From Porites lobata (taxonomy: Eukaryota; Cnidaria; Anthozoa; Scleractinia; Poritidae): a DNA stretch of 64,000 nucleotides. The position numbers were made by a program, and so were the translations under genes. The notes under the pieces are model-generated. The model ran no database searches and had not been told where the DNA came from. It saw only the letters and a list, made by a program, of their open reading frames with translations. Positions 48,018 through 59,706 of the stretch are shown one piece after another (position 1 is the stretch's first letter; every line of letters begins with the position of its first letter). The DNA is taken from positions 292,501 through 356,500 of the forward strand of contig CALNXK010000098.1 in assembly GCA_942486035.1 (NCBI GenBank), read 5' to 3'.

Positions 48018-48720
48018 TTTTATTATACATTGTTTTGAAGAAAATAATGACAAACACATTATCGCAGCGATCACAGTTTATTTTCAAACACTTAAAAATG
48101 TACAACTGAGTGATAAACAAATTTTCACTTGGAAATCATGCATTGCATGCGCAACGTGAATAATCTGTAGGTACAGATTAGTGAATAATCTGTAGGTTGT
48201 GCTGTTTCCCAGAATTAACTGTTGGTTTTTAGCCAATGAGAAGACAGATGGTGACTACAATGTATAATAATCACAGTTAAAGTTGCCGCTACTCGTACTC
48301 TATTTTTTTTCACGTTGGTCTTCATTGTTTCTTTTCCAAAGTGCACTACGCACTCAAAAATTCCAGCAAGAATAAAATGTTATTTTTTAAGATCTATTAA
48401 CTCATTCACACCAATTTTTTTTTTTAGGGCTGTCACTGTTTGTTTCATTCTTTTTCAAAATTTGTTTTCTGTTTCTCTTTAATTTCTGCTGTCATAAGAG
48501 GACGTCTAGGAAGCTTTAGCTTGGCAAGAGAATTTTAGCACCCATCAGATGCTTGTATGTGTACTTTTCCAAAATTCATGTCTTCTTATGCACAAGTTCA
48601 CCAAACTGCATAAAAACCTGTTAATAAATACATACAGCTGACGAAAGTGTTGTCACCTTATTTTTTGCAATTTATTGAATGAGGGTGAGTAGGATGTAAA
48701 AAAATTATAATGCAGAAAAA

Positions 48721-48768
48721 GAGGATGTTATCCACAGAGGCTAAAGGCTGAGGTAGATAACAACCTCT
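48721..48768. repeat. Partial hairpin of the same family
   Basis: gaggatgttatc and gataacaacctc pair around cacagaggctaaaggctgaggta. Shorter arms than the copies at 8552 and 47891. Confidence 0.6.
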
Positions 48769-49180
48769 GAGGTTGAGGGATTTTAATGCCGTGGGTAAAT
48801 GCCTGCTGTGAATTCCTGAACCAGCCTAAGCCTCTCATGATATTATGGTATTTTCCGGTCTGGCCAATTAACAATAGTCCATATTTTTGTTGTTAGTTCC
48901 ACTTGTCAATTTAATTGAAGCAATAATTGTCTGTTTTTTTCGCATTTTAGTAGAGTTAATTTGGAATAAACAAACTTGAACAAGAATCTTCTTGCTATGT
49001 ATATTACACTGTACTATGCTGTAGCTTGCCCAAACTTTTTGGGCAGGTACTTACATGTAGTGTCTTTAGCTTAAAACGTAGATTACCCGTTTAAGGCCCA
49101 ATATTCAAATACAAATTCTCCAAACTGATTTCCTTTTGTTTTCTTAAAGAATTAGTCGAGAGAAAAATATTTATTTGACA

Positions 49181-49465
49181 CCGTAAAATTCCGAAAATAA
49201 GCCCCTCCATGTATAAGCCCCCCAAACCGGTAACGCAAAAAACCCTCCGTTAAATCGCCCCTCCAAATATAAGCCCCCCGGGGGCTCGTACTTGGAAAAT
49301 TGCCCTCAAATACAAAGTAAAAACAAGCAAAAACGGTAAATTTCCTTCCAACTATACGGCTAGCCCAATCGGTTTTGAAACGCAAATTTCCCTCCGTATA
49401 TAAGCCCCTCAAAAAGGGCCTTTGAAAAATATAAGCCCCAGCGCTTATTTTCGGAATTTTATGGT
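49181..49465. mobile_element. Foldback MITE (ACCRTAAAATTCCGAAAATAAGC termini)
   Basis: ccgtaaaattccgaaaataagc at the left and gcttattttcggaattttatggt at the right are near-perfect inverted ends. The interior is dominated by repeats of the type tataagcccc / ccctccgt. No coding potential. Confidence 0.8.
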
Positions 49466-50209
49466 ATATACAAAGCATTTTCTCTTTATTGACCTTTTGA
49501 TTAATTCTCGTAACCTTTTCTATTGATTTTGTACTGACAATTAATGTTAGGAGAAAATTGTTGTTAGTCACTCTTGGGACTTGAAAGAGTTAACTGAATG
49601 GGGATGATGTGTTAATCCAATGATGCTGGATGGCTATGGATACAGTCATTTGACCGGACCAAAAAAGCTTTAACTCAACCAAACCTAATCCACTATCCTT
49701 TCCCTTCCCTCCTGGCCTTAAGAACTTGCTCGCAGGCTATTTAACTTCATGCATCACCTTAGAGGCAAAAAGATTCACTTCACATTTTGCTGACATAAGT
49801 TCACCTTCCCTTAAACAAATCTTTTTGTAAAGGACCTTGACACAGTAAGTAAGAGCGAAGATCACAACAAGACACACAAGTAATAGCCTGTTGCCATCCA
49901 GTTGTGAAAGCTCACTATTACAAGTCATGACGGGCAAGCAACATTAGCTGAGAGAAAGTAGATGTTAGTGAATAAGGGTGTTAGGTTGCTCAGAAGGGCA
50001 AGTATATTATATAATATTGACCTCACCCTTCTATTTCTGTACTTTTTCTTTTTGCTTTTTAATATGACACAAGCCAGGCTCTTCAATCAAAACCACACCT
50101 TTATTAGCTTTATTACACTTGCCTTCAAATCCTTGATTATCAATCCACAAAATTATTAGAAAGTCAAGAAAGTTACATTGACCTAATTTCTCAGCATTGA
50201 CCTAATTTC

Positions 50210-53200
50210 TCAGCTTTGATTGGCATATCCATGCTGTTCAAAGCGATTTGGAGGAGGCACTACTGACACAGGTACATGGGCGTGGTGAAGACAGTAATCA
50301 CTGACACTGCCAACAAGGGCGCGGTTTATTGTACCTAATCCCCTGGACCCCATCACTACATGGTCAACGCCCCTCTCCTTGGCAACCTTACAGACAGCTT
50401 CTCCTGGACTGCCAGTTTCCTTTATTAGCCTGCATTTCAACTGAAAATAAGTAGAAAATATGTTGTTAATGTTATTTTTGGTCACCAGGAGAGTCCTGAA
50501 TTAAAAACTATTGGAGGTACATTATTCTCTCCTGGTTTCAAAATTTGAGACAGAGACTGAAGCATTTTTATCAATTCCGAGCCCGAGACTCTAAGCACAG
50601 AAAATTTCGAGATAATGGGACAAGTAAAGACCAAAAACGGCAATGGAAGCTAGCAGAAGCCCACCGAAATACCGCTTTGTCTTGTTTTACTGTCTTAATC
50701 TACTACTGTAGCTCAGACCCATGAACTCCGCCAAATTTTGACTCCTGAAGACCAAATGGAAAGAAAAAATGAAAAAATCTGATACTCTGAGATCTGTCGG
50801 CAAAAAAGTTTGAGACTCCAAGACACAAAAATCACTCGAAAACGAGACTTCGAGTCCCATTAAAAATACTTCCAAGGTTTTTGAGATCGGCCCAAAATTT
50901 TCCGAGACCCACGTTTTTTGAGGTACCATTCTATACCCCTCTAATTGGCAAGCATCTCAGGGTAAACAAATGGCCAAAGTTGAGAGGGAATAAAATTAAA
51001 AGTCCAGTCCAATCCAGGGGTTGGAGGGAGTCAGTTGCGACCCAGTTATCAATATCCCAGCTAAATTGCTGTGTGGTGAACTTACACTTCTCTCTTGACA
51101 TTTCTTGTAGTATGACTCCAAAAGATCCCTGGCCTTTTTCTCACTTTCTGCAAGATGCTGTTTAAATCCTTCAGAAAAATCAAATCCATCTGCAAAAGCA
51201 AACCAAAGCTGTCAATATTTTTGGAAATCATTTTTAATCACTTACAAGAGGATTCTTAGACTAGAACTCACAAGTCACATGCCAACTATCCTGGATTATC
51301 TGGGCGTCTCCTGGTCTCGGGTCAGCAAACCTCCCAGATACAGTAGAACCTTGATATAACGACGTGACAAGAGACTGACAAAAATTGTTCACTATAACAA
51401 TTAACAAGGTTTCGTTATATCGAGGTACTTTTCCATATATTTTCTTATTTATACTGGGGTGAAAGAAAATCGTTTGTTACACTGAGGACTTCGTTATAGA
51501 TCGAGGTTCCACTGTAAACTCAACTTTTGAGCTTTTCTGTGCTTTAGTTTGGATTAGACCTTTTTAGTTTGTTTGTTTTGTTTTCCCATTTCAGACCATG
51601 TGATGATTGATACCCCAGAGAACTGTTTCTTTCAAAAGTCGCACTTTCCATGTGCATATGCAAGCATAAATAAATGAAAGTTTTACCCAATAGGCAAAAT
51701 AGCCATTATACAGTTACAGGTGGAAACGATGCAGGCGTTCACCATGTTTTGATACAACCCCTCTTACTTTAAAATGTAAAATTATGTTGTGTTTATGCTA
51801 ATAGTTTTTAAGCACAATTTCAATTAGAAAAGGACGAAAGATTGTGTCAAAATGGGGCAACCTGACAACCTCGCATTCCCTCAAAGGCTAGGACACTAAG
51901 CCCACAACTGTAAAATGGCCTATTATCCTAATTAAGAACATCATGTGGTCTGAGTTGGGAGAATAAAACATTCAAGCTGATAAGGTCTACATATTTAGAA
52001 CATGATAGCCCAAGTTTGTATTCTGTGGGGGGAGGGGATGAGGGCTTAATAGGTGGGCTCACATGTATGATAACATTTTTCAAAAAAAAATTCAGGAGTA
52101 GGAATTTAAAAAGCATTTAGGCCATCCTCCCCTTTTTTTTCATTTAACGTCGAATGTGTCTCCTGATGTTGGGTCGGTCGGATTGAAAAAAAAAGAAATC
52201 TAAGAAAAAACAACACAAGTCTCAGAATACCAGGCCCTGGTACCCCAGGATGACATTAAATGATAACATTCACATATTTGGATTAACAAAATGCACAATA
52301 TACTGTAAAAAATGTTCCTGTTTTTATTCCTGTTTTTCTCTATGCTGTTACTATGCTGATGTTTCAGATTAAAAGAATTATTTCAAGTGAAAAGTGGTTT
52401 AACTACATCATAACTTTTTTTTTTTTGAAAATGCCACAACTTTGGGTTGATCAGATGATGCTAAACGGGGAAAAAAAAGAGGATGGCCTTACAGCAAAAA
52501 AAATCTGCAAAAAAACTGATACAATTAAAAAATCTTACAAGGATATGGAGCAGCAGGCATTGAAGGGTGTTCATGAGAATGAAACACCAATATCTCATCA
52601 TCCTTCTTGTAAAAGTTCTTGGTATACCCTGGTAAGAGATGCAGCAGTCCATTAAATTTGCCAACGAGAAAAGTTACACCATACTTATAATGAAACTGCA
52701 AAGTTATGATGGAATATCAATAATATCAAAAAATGGTGCTTTGAAGCCAGTAATCTAGTGTTAGCTATATAGGCGAGTATAATGTAAACCATTCCCCCAA
52801 TTTAAAATGGGTGTGGAAGACGACATTATTTAGTCTGAAATAGGGTCAGGATCTGGACAACCGGGCGGCATACCCCTACCTAGAATTCCCAGGTGTACCC
52901 CCGGTCAAAAGCCTCAAAGATGGCGTTTCAATTTGGTATATAATTATGAATTTCTCCCCGGCTAAAAGGGGTTTACATTTTTAGACGTCCCGTATCTTTC
53001 GGACACTTTCCATTGGAACGACCAGAAAAGTCGTGTTGCATTTCCGCACAACTCCGGTCTCCCGTTGAGTACAAACTCGGAGACTGAGTAAAAACTTCTC
53101 GAACGCCAGCTTCTTCAAAGTGACCAAAAAACCCCTCAAAATTCAGAATTTGGCTCTTCTGGTGCTATTCAATTTGTGACTTAACCTCAAACTGATGGTA

Positions 53201-53609
53201 AGTCAAGAAAAAAGAAGGAGAGAGAGAAATATGGATAAGCCTATAAAACTCACGTCTTACATGAAAGTAAGGTTAAGCTTCCTCATTACATCTCATTACA
53301 TAAGCCAACATCAAGAAAATTGTGCCAGACTCATGAAATTCGTAAGGCAAGCTTTAATATCAAGGCCTGTACAGTGTCACATATAATACCTTAAACATCT
53401 TTGTCCACTTCTAGTTGGTGATATCAAACAGAGACGAAAAGTGTAAATAAGTGAAAATCACTTGGGTCACCTGGGACCGGCGAGGTGTCGGAAAGACACA
53501 TTGAGTCACGAAAGTATTCGTACTTACAATCAAAAGCTCTTTCACTGTGTTCACTTCCGTCTACAGCAACCAAAACAGTCCTCTTTTTCCCCTGTTTCTC
53601 CTCTGTCAT
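50210..53609 (-). CDS. Universal stress protein USP-3
   Basis: Minus-strand exons 53528-53609, 52539-52628, 51086-51189, 50210-50440; GT-AG borders, phases 1, 1, 0; 168 residues. Seen: R-T-V-L-V-A-V-D-G-S-E-H-S-E-R-A-F-D, W-Y-T-K-N-F-Y-K-K-D-D-E-I-L-V-F-H-S-H-E, a middle helix with L-L-E-S-Y-Y-K-K-C, and the ATP-binding motif G123-S-R-G126-x9-G136-S137 followed by V-S-D-Y-C-L-H-H and P-V-S-V-V-P-P-P. The C-terminus extends beyond the usual V-V-P-P by about 13 residues. An AATAAA on the minus strand lies at 50100-50105, about 105 bp past the stop. Head to head with USP-4 and closer to it in sequence than to USP-1/2 (both share S-P-G-E-A and S-V-V-P-P-P). Confidence 0.93.
51341..51514. mobile_element. 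TA-flanked pogo/Tigger-like MITE
   Basis: TA|cagtagaaccttgatataacg ... cgttatagatcgaggttccactg|TA. Near-perfect inverted ends of about 24 bp with a TA duplication, 174 bp. Non-coding; in USP-3 intron 2. Confidence 0.85.
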
Positions 53610-54192
53610 ATTGAGAACTTTTTAGTGTACGAAGAAGGATGAATGTGTTGGTACTTTTGCAGCCGTCGTGACGTACGACACGAACACAGTTTTCGCGAGT
53701 GGAACGCGAACCTCGTTCTGGTGATTGATTCGTGGTCCGTGCGCAAAGTCACGAACATATTTTCTGACAGCCCTTCACTAACAGCAGCAAAGTTGTGTTA
53801 ATGTTAAAATAGATTTCAAGACCAAGTGAGGTAGAGTTCCACGATCACCAGGTTATGCGACTCATACCATTAAAAACCCGACCATTTATAAGGGTATGAA
53901 AACCGGTCTGGGCACATCGGCCTGGTCGCCCTCAACTTATTTATGGCGTGAAAATTATCGGCTGAAATTATCGAAAATCAGCCAACGAAACTATACCCAG
54001 GACAAGTGTTGTGTTAAAAGTGACAGTTTTTCGGCGCTTTTGACAAATCAGGATATATCTGTCACGCTCAGTTCGTTGCGTGACAAAGTTCTTCAGTGAC
54101 CCCTGCTATGATTACAGCTTTCAAGTGAAGAGCACCAATATCTCCTGGCACGGAATCCCAGTTTGCTTTTCTTGCCCTTTGCCGTTTACAAA
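53610..54192. promoter_or_regulatory. Shared divergent promoter of USP-3 and USP-4
   Basis: 583 bp between the two starts. Includes a cluster gGAAcgcGAAcctcgTTC at 53700-53718, an imperfect heat-shock-element-like array, and a TATA-like tttataa at 53885-53891. No CCAAT box like those of the USP-1/2 promoter. Regulatory meaning is inference. Confidence 0.5.
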
Positions 54193-57100
54193 ATGTCGAC
54201 TAATTCTCAAAACGAAGAAAAGGGAAAAACAGTTTTAATACCCGTAGATGGCAGTGAGAGAAGCGAACGAGCATTTCAATGTAAGTGTGATTTGATATCT
54301 ATACCGTGATAAAACCTATTTTTCACAACTGATCTATGCGCTCCAAAACCACCGATTGGGCAAGCGCCAAAAATCGAAATATTCCTCTTTTTTCTGAGCA
54401 TCTAAAACCGAAATTTTAGCACAAACGCTTAATGTCAACCGAGTAAAAACAACCATCTTGATCACCAACCTAGATTTCTACAATAGGAAATTTCCCGAAG
54501 GGTGTCAAGAGTGGCATTAAAAGTAGATTTAATTTTAGCTTTGTTGATGAAACTTGTCCATATATAAACTACAGTAGATAAACAAATGTAATTGCCATTT
54601 TCCTCCATACAACGGTAATTTTCAGGGATTTGGAGGAGAGGACCATTATTTTTTCAGATTGAAAAGATAGAATTATGGGAGTTGCGGAGGGCAGGTCTAG
54701 GGAGGGATCGGAAGAGGATGGACTTATAATGGCAAGGTGGTTGGGGTAGGGGAAAAAACAAGCTGGCCCACTAGAATACTTATTGTGTCTGCTTGAAGTG
54801 ACTCGCTCAAGGACTTGCACGCAGAAAATCCCAAGAGTTGAAGGAAAACTGTCTTCTTTACATCTGCTGTCTTAAGTTATAAAATAACTTTTTTCATATC
54901 TTTAGGGTACTGTAACAATATGCACCAATGTGGCAACGAGGTGATTCTGCTGAATGCAAATGACTTGCCACAAACCACCGCGCCATATTCGTGTAAGTTA
55001 CGTACATTTAGAGCTTATTTTCCAGTCCCACACATGACACGACGTTATCAAAGTATTTTCAATTTTTGGACCGTGCTGAAAAAAACTGCTGAACGATAGT
55101 TAGGTAAATTGAAGAACTAGATTAGCTAAGTAATTATGGGAGGAAAAATGGATATGAAATGCAATATCCCCCTCCCCCCTGAAAAGTACGGGGGACTCGC
55201 AGGTGAAAAAGACGAAAAAGGCAGTAATGCTTGTGGACCCGTTTTGGGGGTAAGGGGAATTCAGGGTGGAATGTTTGAGCTCAGGAGTAAGCTGTCAATA
55301 ACAAATTCTTTAACGGTACCCAATGAAATGTATAGCTGGTGGTTGAGTAATATCTTTTATGGGTTATAAACTGTAAAATTTGAGCGATCCCCAGAGACTG
55401 GTTTCCTTTATTGGTTTAATTATCAATCTTCAGCCTCGCCCTTGTCACTTGAACGTTGTCTTTGAGATTGTTTCGAGTCGCTTTTACAATTTCTATCGTT
55501 TCTAAGGCCTTAGTTCTTAGGCTTCTCATTAAACTTTCATAGTAAATGGCAAGATCGTCATTTTTGTTTTTCAGATTTAAAGTGCCTATCACCAGGAGCC
55601 CATGATGGGCTCCTACTATCACCTGTAAAGTTAAAATTTCGAACATTTATGTAGTTTAAAGAATTTCTGCGAAGAAATAAAAGTTACTTTGCGTTCAACA
55701 CACTTTTTCGGAAATTTGAGGCTGATTTCCCGCCATATTTATTCAAAAAGGAGTGATTGAGATACTGGGCACTAAATGCTTGTGACGTCAACGCGGTACA
55801 TGTTGTCGCCGAGATACCGTGTTGACGTCGCAGGCTACTCGGCCCAGTCCCCCATAAGGCGCGTTTTTTACTTCGCGAACCGGGATTTTGATCGCTTGTT
55901 AAAAATCGAGATTGAGCTCAAATCCCATTCTATTGCTTGTTTTTGCATGTTATATGTTCCTACTTCTTAAAAAGAAAGGTACTGGCTATGGGTTATAGGC
56001 ACTTTAAAAGAATGCTTAAGAAACGTATTTGTTTGACACGAAGCTATGATTTTGCCATTGACTAAGTAATTTCTTCGCTATCCTTGAGTTCTATAGCGAG
56101 AAGCAGCCACGACACGTTCCTTTTAAAACACGCGGTATGCGGTATACTAACATGTTTTTTTGTTCGCAGATGGTTGTCCATTTCCGCATGGCTGGAAGGA
56201 AGCAGTTAAGGAAAGTTCTGCTGAATCTGAACGCATTCTTCAATCATACTTCAAAAAGTGCAAAGACAGAAACGTAAGTTTATTTTATCTTTACCTTTTT
56301 CCCGCCCAAGACTGACATTCATGGGTGGATTCATTTGCAGCATACCCATATAGCCGGCACATTTTCCCTCCTCATTGCATGTTATTGCTTTCAAGCTTTT
56401 CAACAATGAAAACTTCGTACGGGCCAATGCAACGGTAATACGCGTATGTTACAAAAGAATCCACCAAAAGTTCAGAGTCGTAGCCAAGATTTTGGCCCTG
56501 TTCACACGTATCCGTTTTTCTCCGTTTTCAATAATTCGCGTTTACACGTTGCGTTTTTTTAATCGTTTCTGCCCGTCCACAGATAAGGCAATATATGATG
56601 ACTGTTGTAAACAGTACCATCTTTGATGGAAGCATGCGCAATAACTGGTTTCCAACATCAAGAAGTAGTTGTTTTCAGAACCCTTCCTTCTCACCCATCC
56701 ACACGCGCGAGTGCAGCAAAATGGCATTTTCAGAAATATCCACTCTGGAGAGCGTTTTTCAAAAGATGCGTTTTCGATGACCGTTTTTTACCGTGTGGAC
56801 GGTATTCCAAACTGGAGAGAAAATATCTCTGTTTTCAAACAAAAACGGATACGTGTGAACGAGGCCTTTATCTCAGGTACTATGCACAGTTTTGCAAATC
56901 CACCCACAGCCATGTTCCCCAAATTTCTTTCACGTAGGAAGATGTAATCAGTGTGATAAGGTAATCATCTCTATTGGTCGTAGGACCGTGTTTGAAATGC
57001 AGCATTTTTTAAGAGGTTCGTGTGTATAAGTGTAGCAAAGTCGGAAAAAAAATAACTGAGAAATAAAGGTACTGCTTTTCCCGGCGGGGGGGGACTCCGC

Positions 57101-58134
57101 ATATGAAAGGGGTGAGGATGCTCGTCGGAAATTTTGAGACCGATCTGGGCGTGGCCCAAGCTTTTTTTGAGCTCCTAAAAGAGATCATGTTAAACACAGA
57201 CAATATCAGGAGCCCATCAAATGATGGGCTCCTGACAATATATATATTATTTCGCGTGCAACCCTAAACGAGACCTTAACGGCTTAATATGATGGCTTTT
57301 TGCCCAGAACACCCTAAGTGAGACCAAAATCCGAAATTTACACCCCTAAGCGAGATGACGAGCATCCCCACCCCTTTCATATGCGGATTTCCCCCCCCCC
57401 CCAGGGTGCCTTTCAGTACCATACAAACGGCTATGAGATCTTTGCTTAGTCGGATGACCACGTAAAATGACGATCCCGTCCCCAAGAAGAGTCCTCAATT
57501 AGCTTTAGTGCTAAATAAATTGACAAATTAAGTGCATTACCCTTCCTTTTCTCATTAAACGTACAAGTCACAAACTAAAACCACACCAAAACACTGTGTG
57601 CTGCGCAGGAAAGCATGGGTCCGAGATGGGAGGTGAATGCTGCTCTTACCATTTCGCCAGAGAGGGTAACTATACAGGGTATTTTAAATCGCAAAATTGT
57701 CGTAAATTATTTTTCCGAAATTTTCTTTTAGTTGGTTCAACAGGTTTGAATATAACTATAAAATTGACTGAACTTACTCCATTTTTAATTTTAATAGAGC
57801 TGCTCTTTTTGTCTTGTTTCAGATAAAGTGCAGAATGTTTACGGAGTCTGACAGCCCAGGAGAAGCTATCCTCCGATTAGCCAAAGAAAAAAGCGCGGAT
57901 CACATTGTGATGGGTTCCCGAGGACGAGACCCCATCAGCCGCACCCTCGCTGGGAGTATCAGTTATTTTTGTACACATCACTCTGATGTGCCAATCTCAG
58001 TTGTCCCCCCACCCTCTCCACGCTCCCGAGAAACTCTCGGAGTCTCAAATATGGACGACGCATGCGCACCTACGACGCCAATATTCAACGACCCCAAAGA
58101 GCTTTACGAGACAAATATAATGGGCTATATTTGA
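54193..58134 (+). CDS. Universal stress protein USP-4 (extended C-terminus)
   Basis: Exons 54193-54280, 54906-54992, 56170-56273, 57823-58134; GT-AG borders, phases 1, 1, 0; 196 residues, the longest of the set. Seen: K-T-V-L-I-P-V-D-G-S-E-R-S-E-R-A-F-Q, W-Y-C-N-N-M-H-Q-C-G-N-E-V-I-L-L-N-A-N, a middle helix ending K-K-C-K-D-R-N, and the ATP-binding motif G124-S-R-G127-x9-G137-S138. Differences from the others: Asn where they mostly have His after the second strand (L-L-N-A-N), S-I-S-Y-F-C for S-V-S-D-Y, and about 40 extra C-terminal residues rich in Ser, Pro and Thr after S-V-V-P-P-P. A poly(A) signal AATAAA lies at 58562-58567. Intron 3 carries several MITEs. Confidence 0.93.
55581..56003. 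mobile_element. TTAA-flanked MITE
   Basis: TTAA (55577-55580) then agtgcctatcacc...; the right end ...ggttataggcact then TTAA (56004-56007). Inverted ends with a TTAA duplication fit piggyBac or Kolobok types. Near its left end it has the palindrome aggagcccat-atgggctcct. The interior contains cgtcaacgcgg / gttgacgtcg inversions. In USP-4 intron 2. Confidence 0.75.
56494..56867. mobile_element. Foldback MITE (GTTCACACGTATCCGTTTTT ends)
   Basis: gttcacacgtatccgttttt at the left and its exact complement aaaaacggatacgtgtgaac at the right, within ggcc...ggcc. No target duplication seen. In USP-4 intron 3. Confidence 0.75.
57069..57420. mobile_element. Foldback MITE (CCGCATATGAAAGGGGTG ends)
   Basis: ggtactg... 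g-run, then ccgcatatgaaaggggtg, faces its complement cacccctttcatatgcgg, c-run, ...cagtacc. The shared gaggatgctcgtc block occurs in both arms. The middle has the palindrome caggagcccatca-tgatgggctcctg (57205-57235). Same family as 33030-33345. Confidence 0.8.
57433..57536 (+). mobile_element. SINE body copy (headless)
   Basis: gtcggatgaccacgtaaaatg, cctcaattag and gtgctaa...aattaagtg match the body of the SINE at 26557-26800. No tRNA-like head is visible, so it is 5'-truncated. Confidence 0.6.
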
Positions 58135-59500
58135 TTGATATTTCTGGTTTCCTTGATTTGGTTGGAATATTAAACTGGATAATGTTAAAAATGACAATAA
58201 TTACAATATTGATGATCGACAATTCGTCGTGTTTCTCCATTCTCCCATCACTTAAAACCGGAATCGCACACAGTAGTCACTCAGTTATTCCTGCTGCCCG
58301 TTGGCAGTGACTGGGCGGGCGTTTATGCCCGCACAGGTGTTTCGGTAGGAAAGAGAACTCCTTAAAATCTTTCCATAGCGGGAAGACAAGAAGCGGCTGG
58401 GTACTAGTCTAACTAAAAACGCATAACGACTACAGGTACACGGCCAGCGAGAAACAATTAATGTCCCACATAAGCATTATATTAAATTCGGCACATGTGA
58501 AGTTCGACCTTTGAAAAGGGTAGAAGCCACAAACATATATATATAGAATGCTGCACTAACAAAATAAAGCTATCGAACAGAGTGTTACACGGTTATTAGT
58601 CCCATACACTATTTTGTATTCTCCCCGGTAAAATAGGTTAGAGGTTCTAAAAAAAAAGATTTAACTAAAACAAACAAAATCACTGAATTCAGTATCTTTG
58701 ACCCTACACTCTTCGAATACCTCGACCTCAGAGCCTTGGGGAAACAAAGTGAAGAGAAAGGCACTGCGGAACAAAGTTGAATTCCACCTTGATTTGGAAA
58801 GAGGGGGTCTTTATTTTCCGTATACTTTGATTGCAGCTTCTGTAACAACATTTAAAGAGATAATAAAAGTAGCTTAAAATATAGTTTGAGCTCAAAAACT
58901 ATCGTTTTTTATAGGAATACTGCTAACAAATGTCATTCAGGGTATACAATGAAAAAAAATTTCACAACCAACGCAAAACAAAAAAGCGACTAATTCCTGA
59001 ACTTTCCAATGAGAAATTTGTTACATAAACTGAAAAAGAAAAAAACATTCCTGGGTAAGGTCTTCACTCAAAAAAGACTAAGCCAGAAATTAAAAACCGT
59101 TTTTTTAAAAAAATTTTACCTGAGCAATCAGACATCATGGGGAAGTCATGTTGAGCGGGGCTGGGTTTCTTGCGTGAACTCACGCCATAGGCCTTTACAG
59201 CTTACGAGTCGCATGTTATCACGAGCTGTGAGCTCTGTTTTAGCAATCAAGGCAAATACAAAGCATCGCCTGTCCAATTTGTCTATTTTATTATTATTTT
59301 TTTGGCCTGTCTTTTGAAGTTGTTTTCTCCCCATCACCATCTGAGTGTTCAACCTCTCACATCATTTTCATCGTTTACAAAAACTTCGAACGAATTGGAT
59401 GGCTTTTTTGTTTGAAAATTCAACTTGCTTCTGCGTCTCCGTAAAGAGAATTTCTAGAAACGAACTGTGAAATTAGAATTGATCATGAACATGGCTCTTG
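58135..59500. other. Intergenic region between USP-4 and USP-5
   Basis: Holds the USP-4 3' UTR with AATAAA at 58562-58567, then AT-rich sequence without a supported exon or clear inverted repeat. Confidence 0.5.
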
Positions 59501-59706
59501 AATTGATAGAAACGTGGAAATACTCATGGAGTAGAACTTTTTTTGGTCTATGACGTCACAACATTAACCATGTCCACGTGCGCGTTAAGAAAGATCACGC
59601 ACCAATCACACAGTTGCGTGACTTTTTAAACGCAGCGGCATTTTCGTCTCTCACAGTTTCGCTTATCCTTCCACTGGTTCATTCGTTTTCTGGCCACGTA
59701 CTCACA
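59501..59706 (+). promoter_or_regulatory. Putative USP-5 promoter
   Basis: Within 160 bp upstream of the start are a perfect CRE palindrome TGACGTCA (59551-59558), an E-box CACGTG (59575-59580) and a CCAAT box (59602-59606). Sites are read directly; their activity is inference. Confidence 0.55.

Larger units (their letters stand above)
46921..49180. other. Tail-to-tail intergenic region, USP-2 to USP-3 (left part)
   Basis: No supported exon. Holds AT-rich unique sequence and the hairpins listed separately. Confidence 0.5.
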
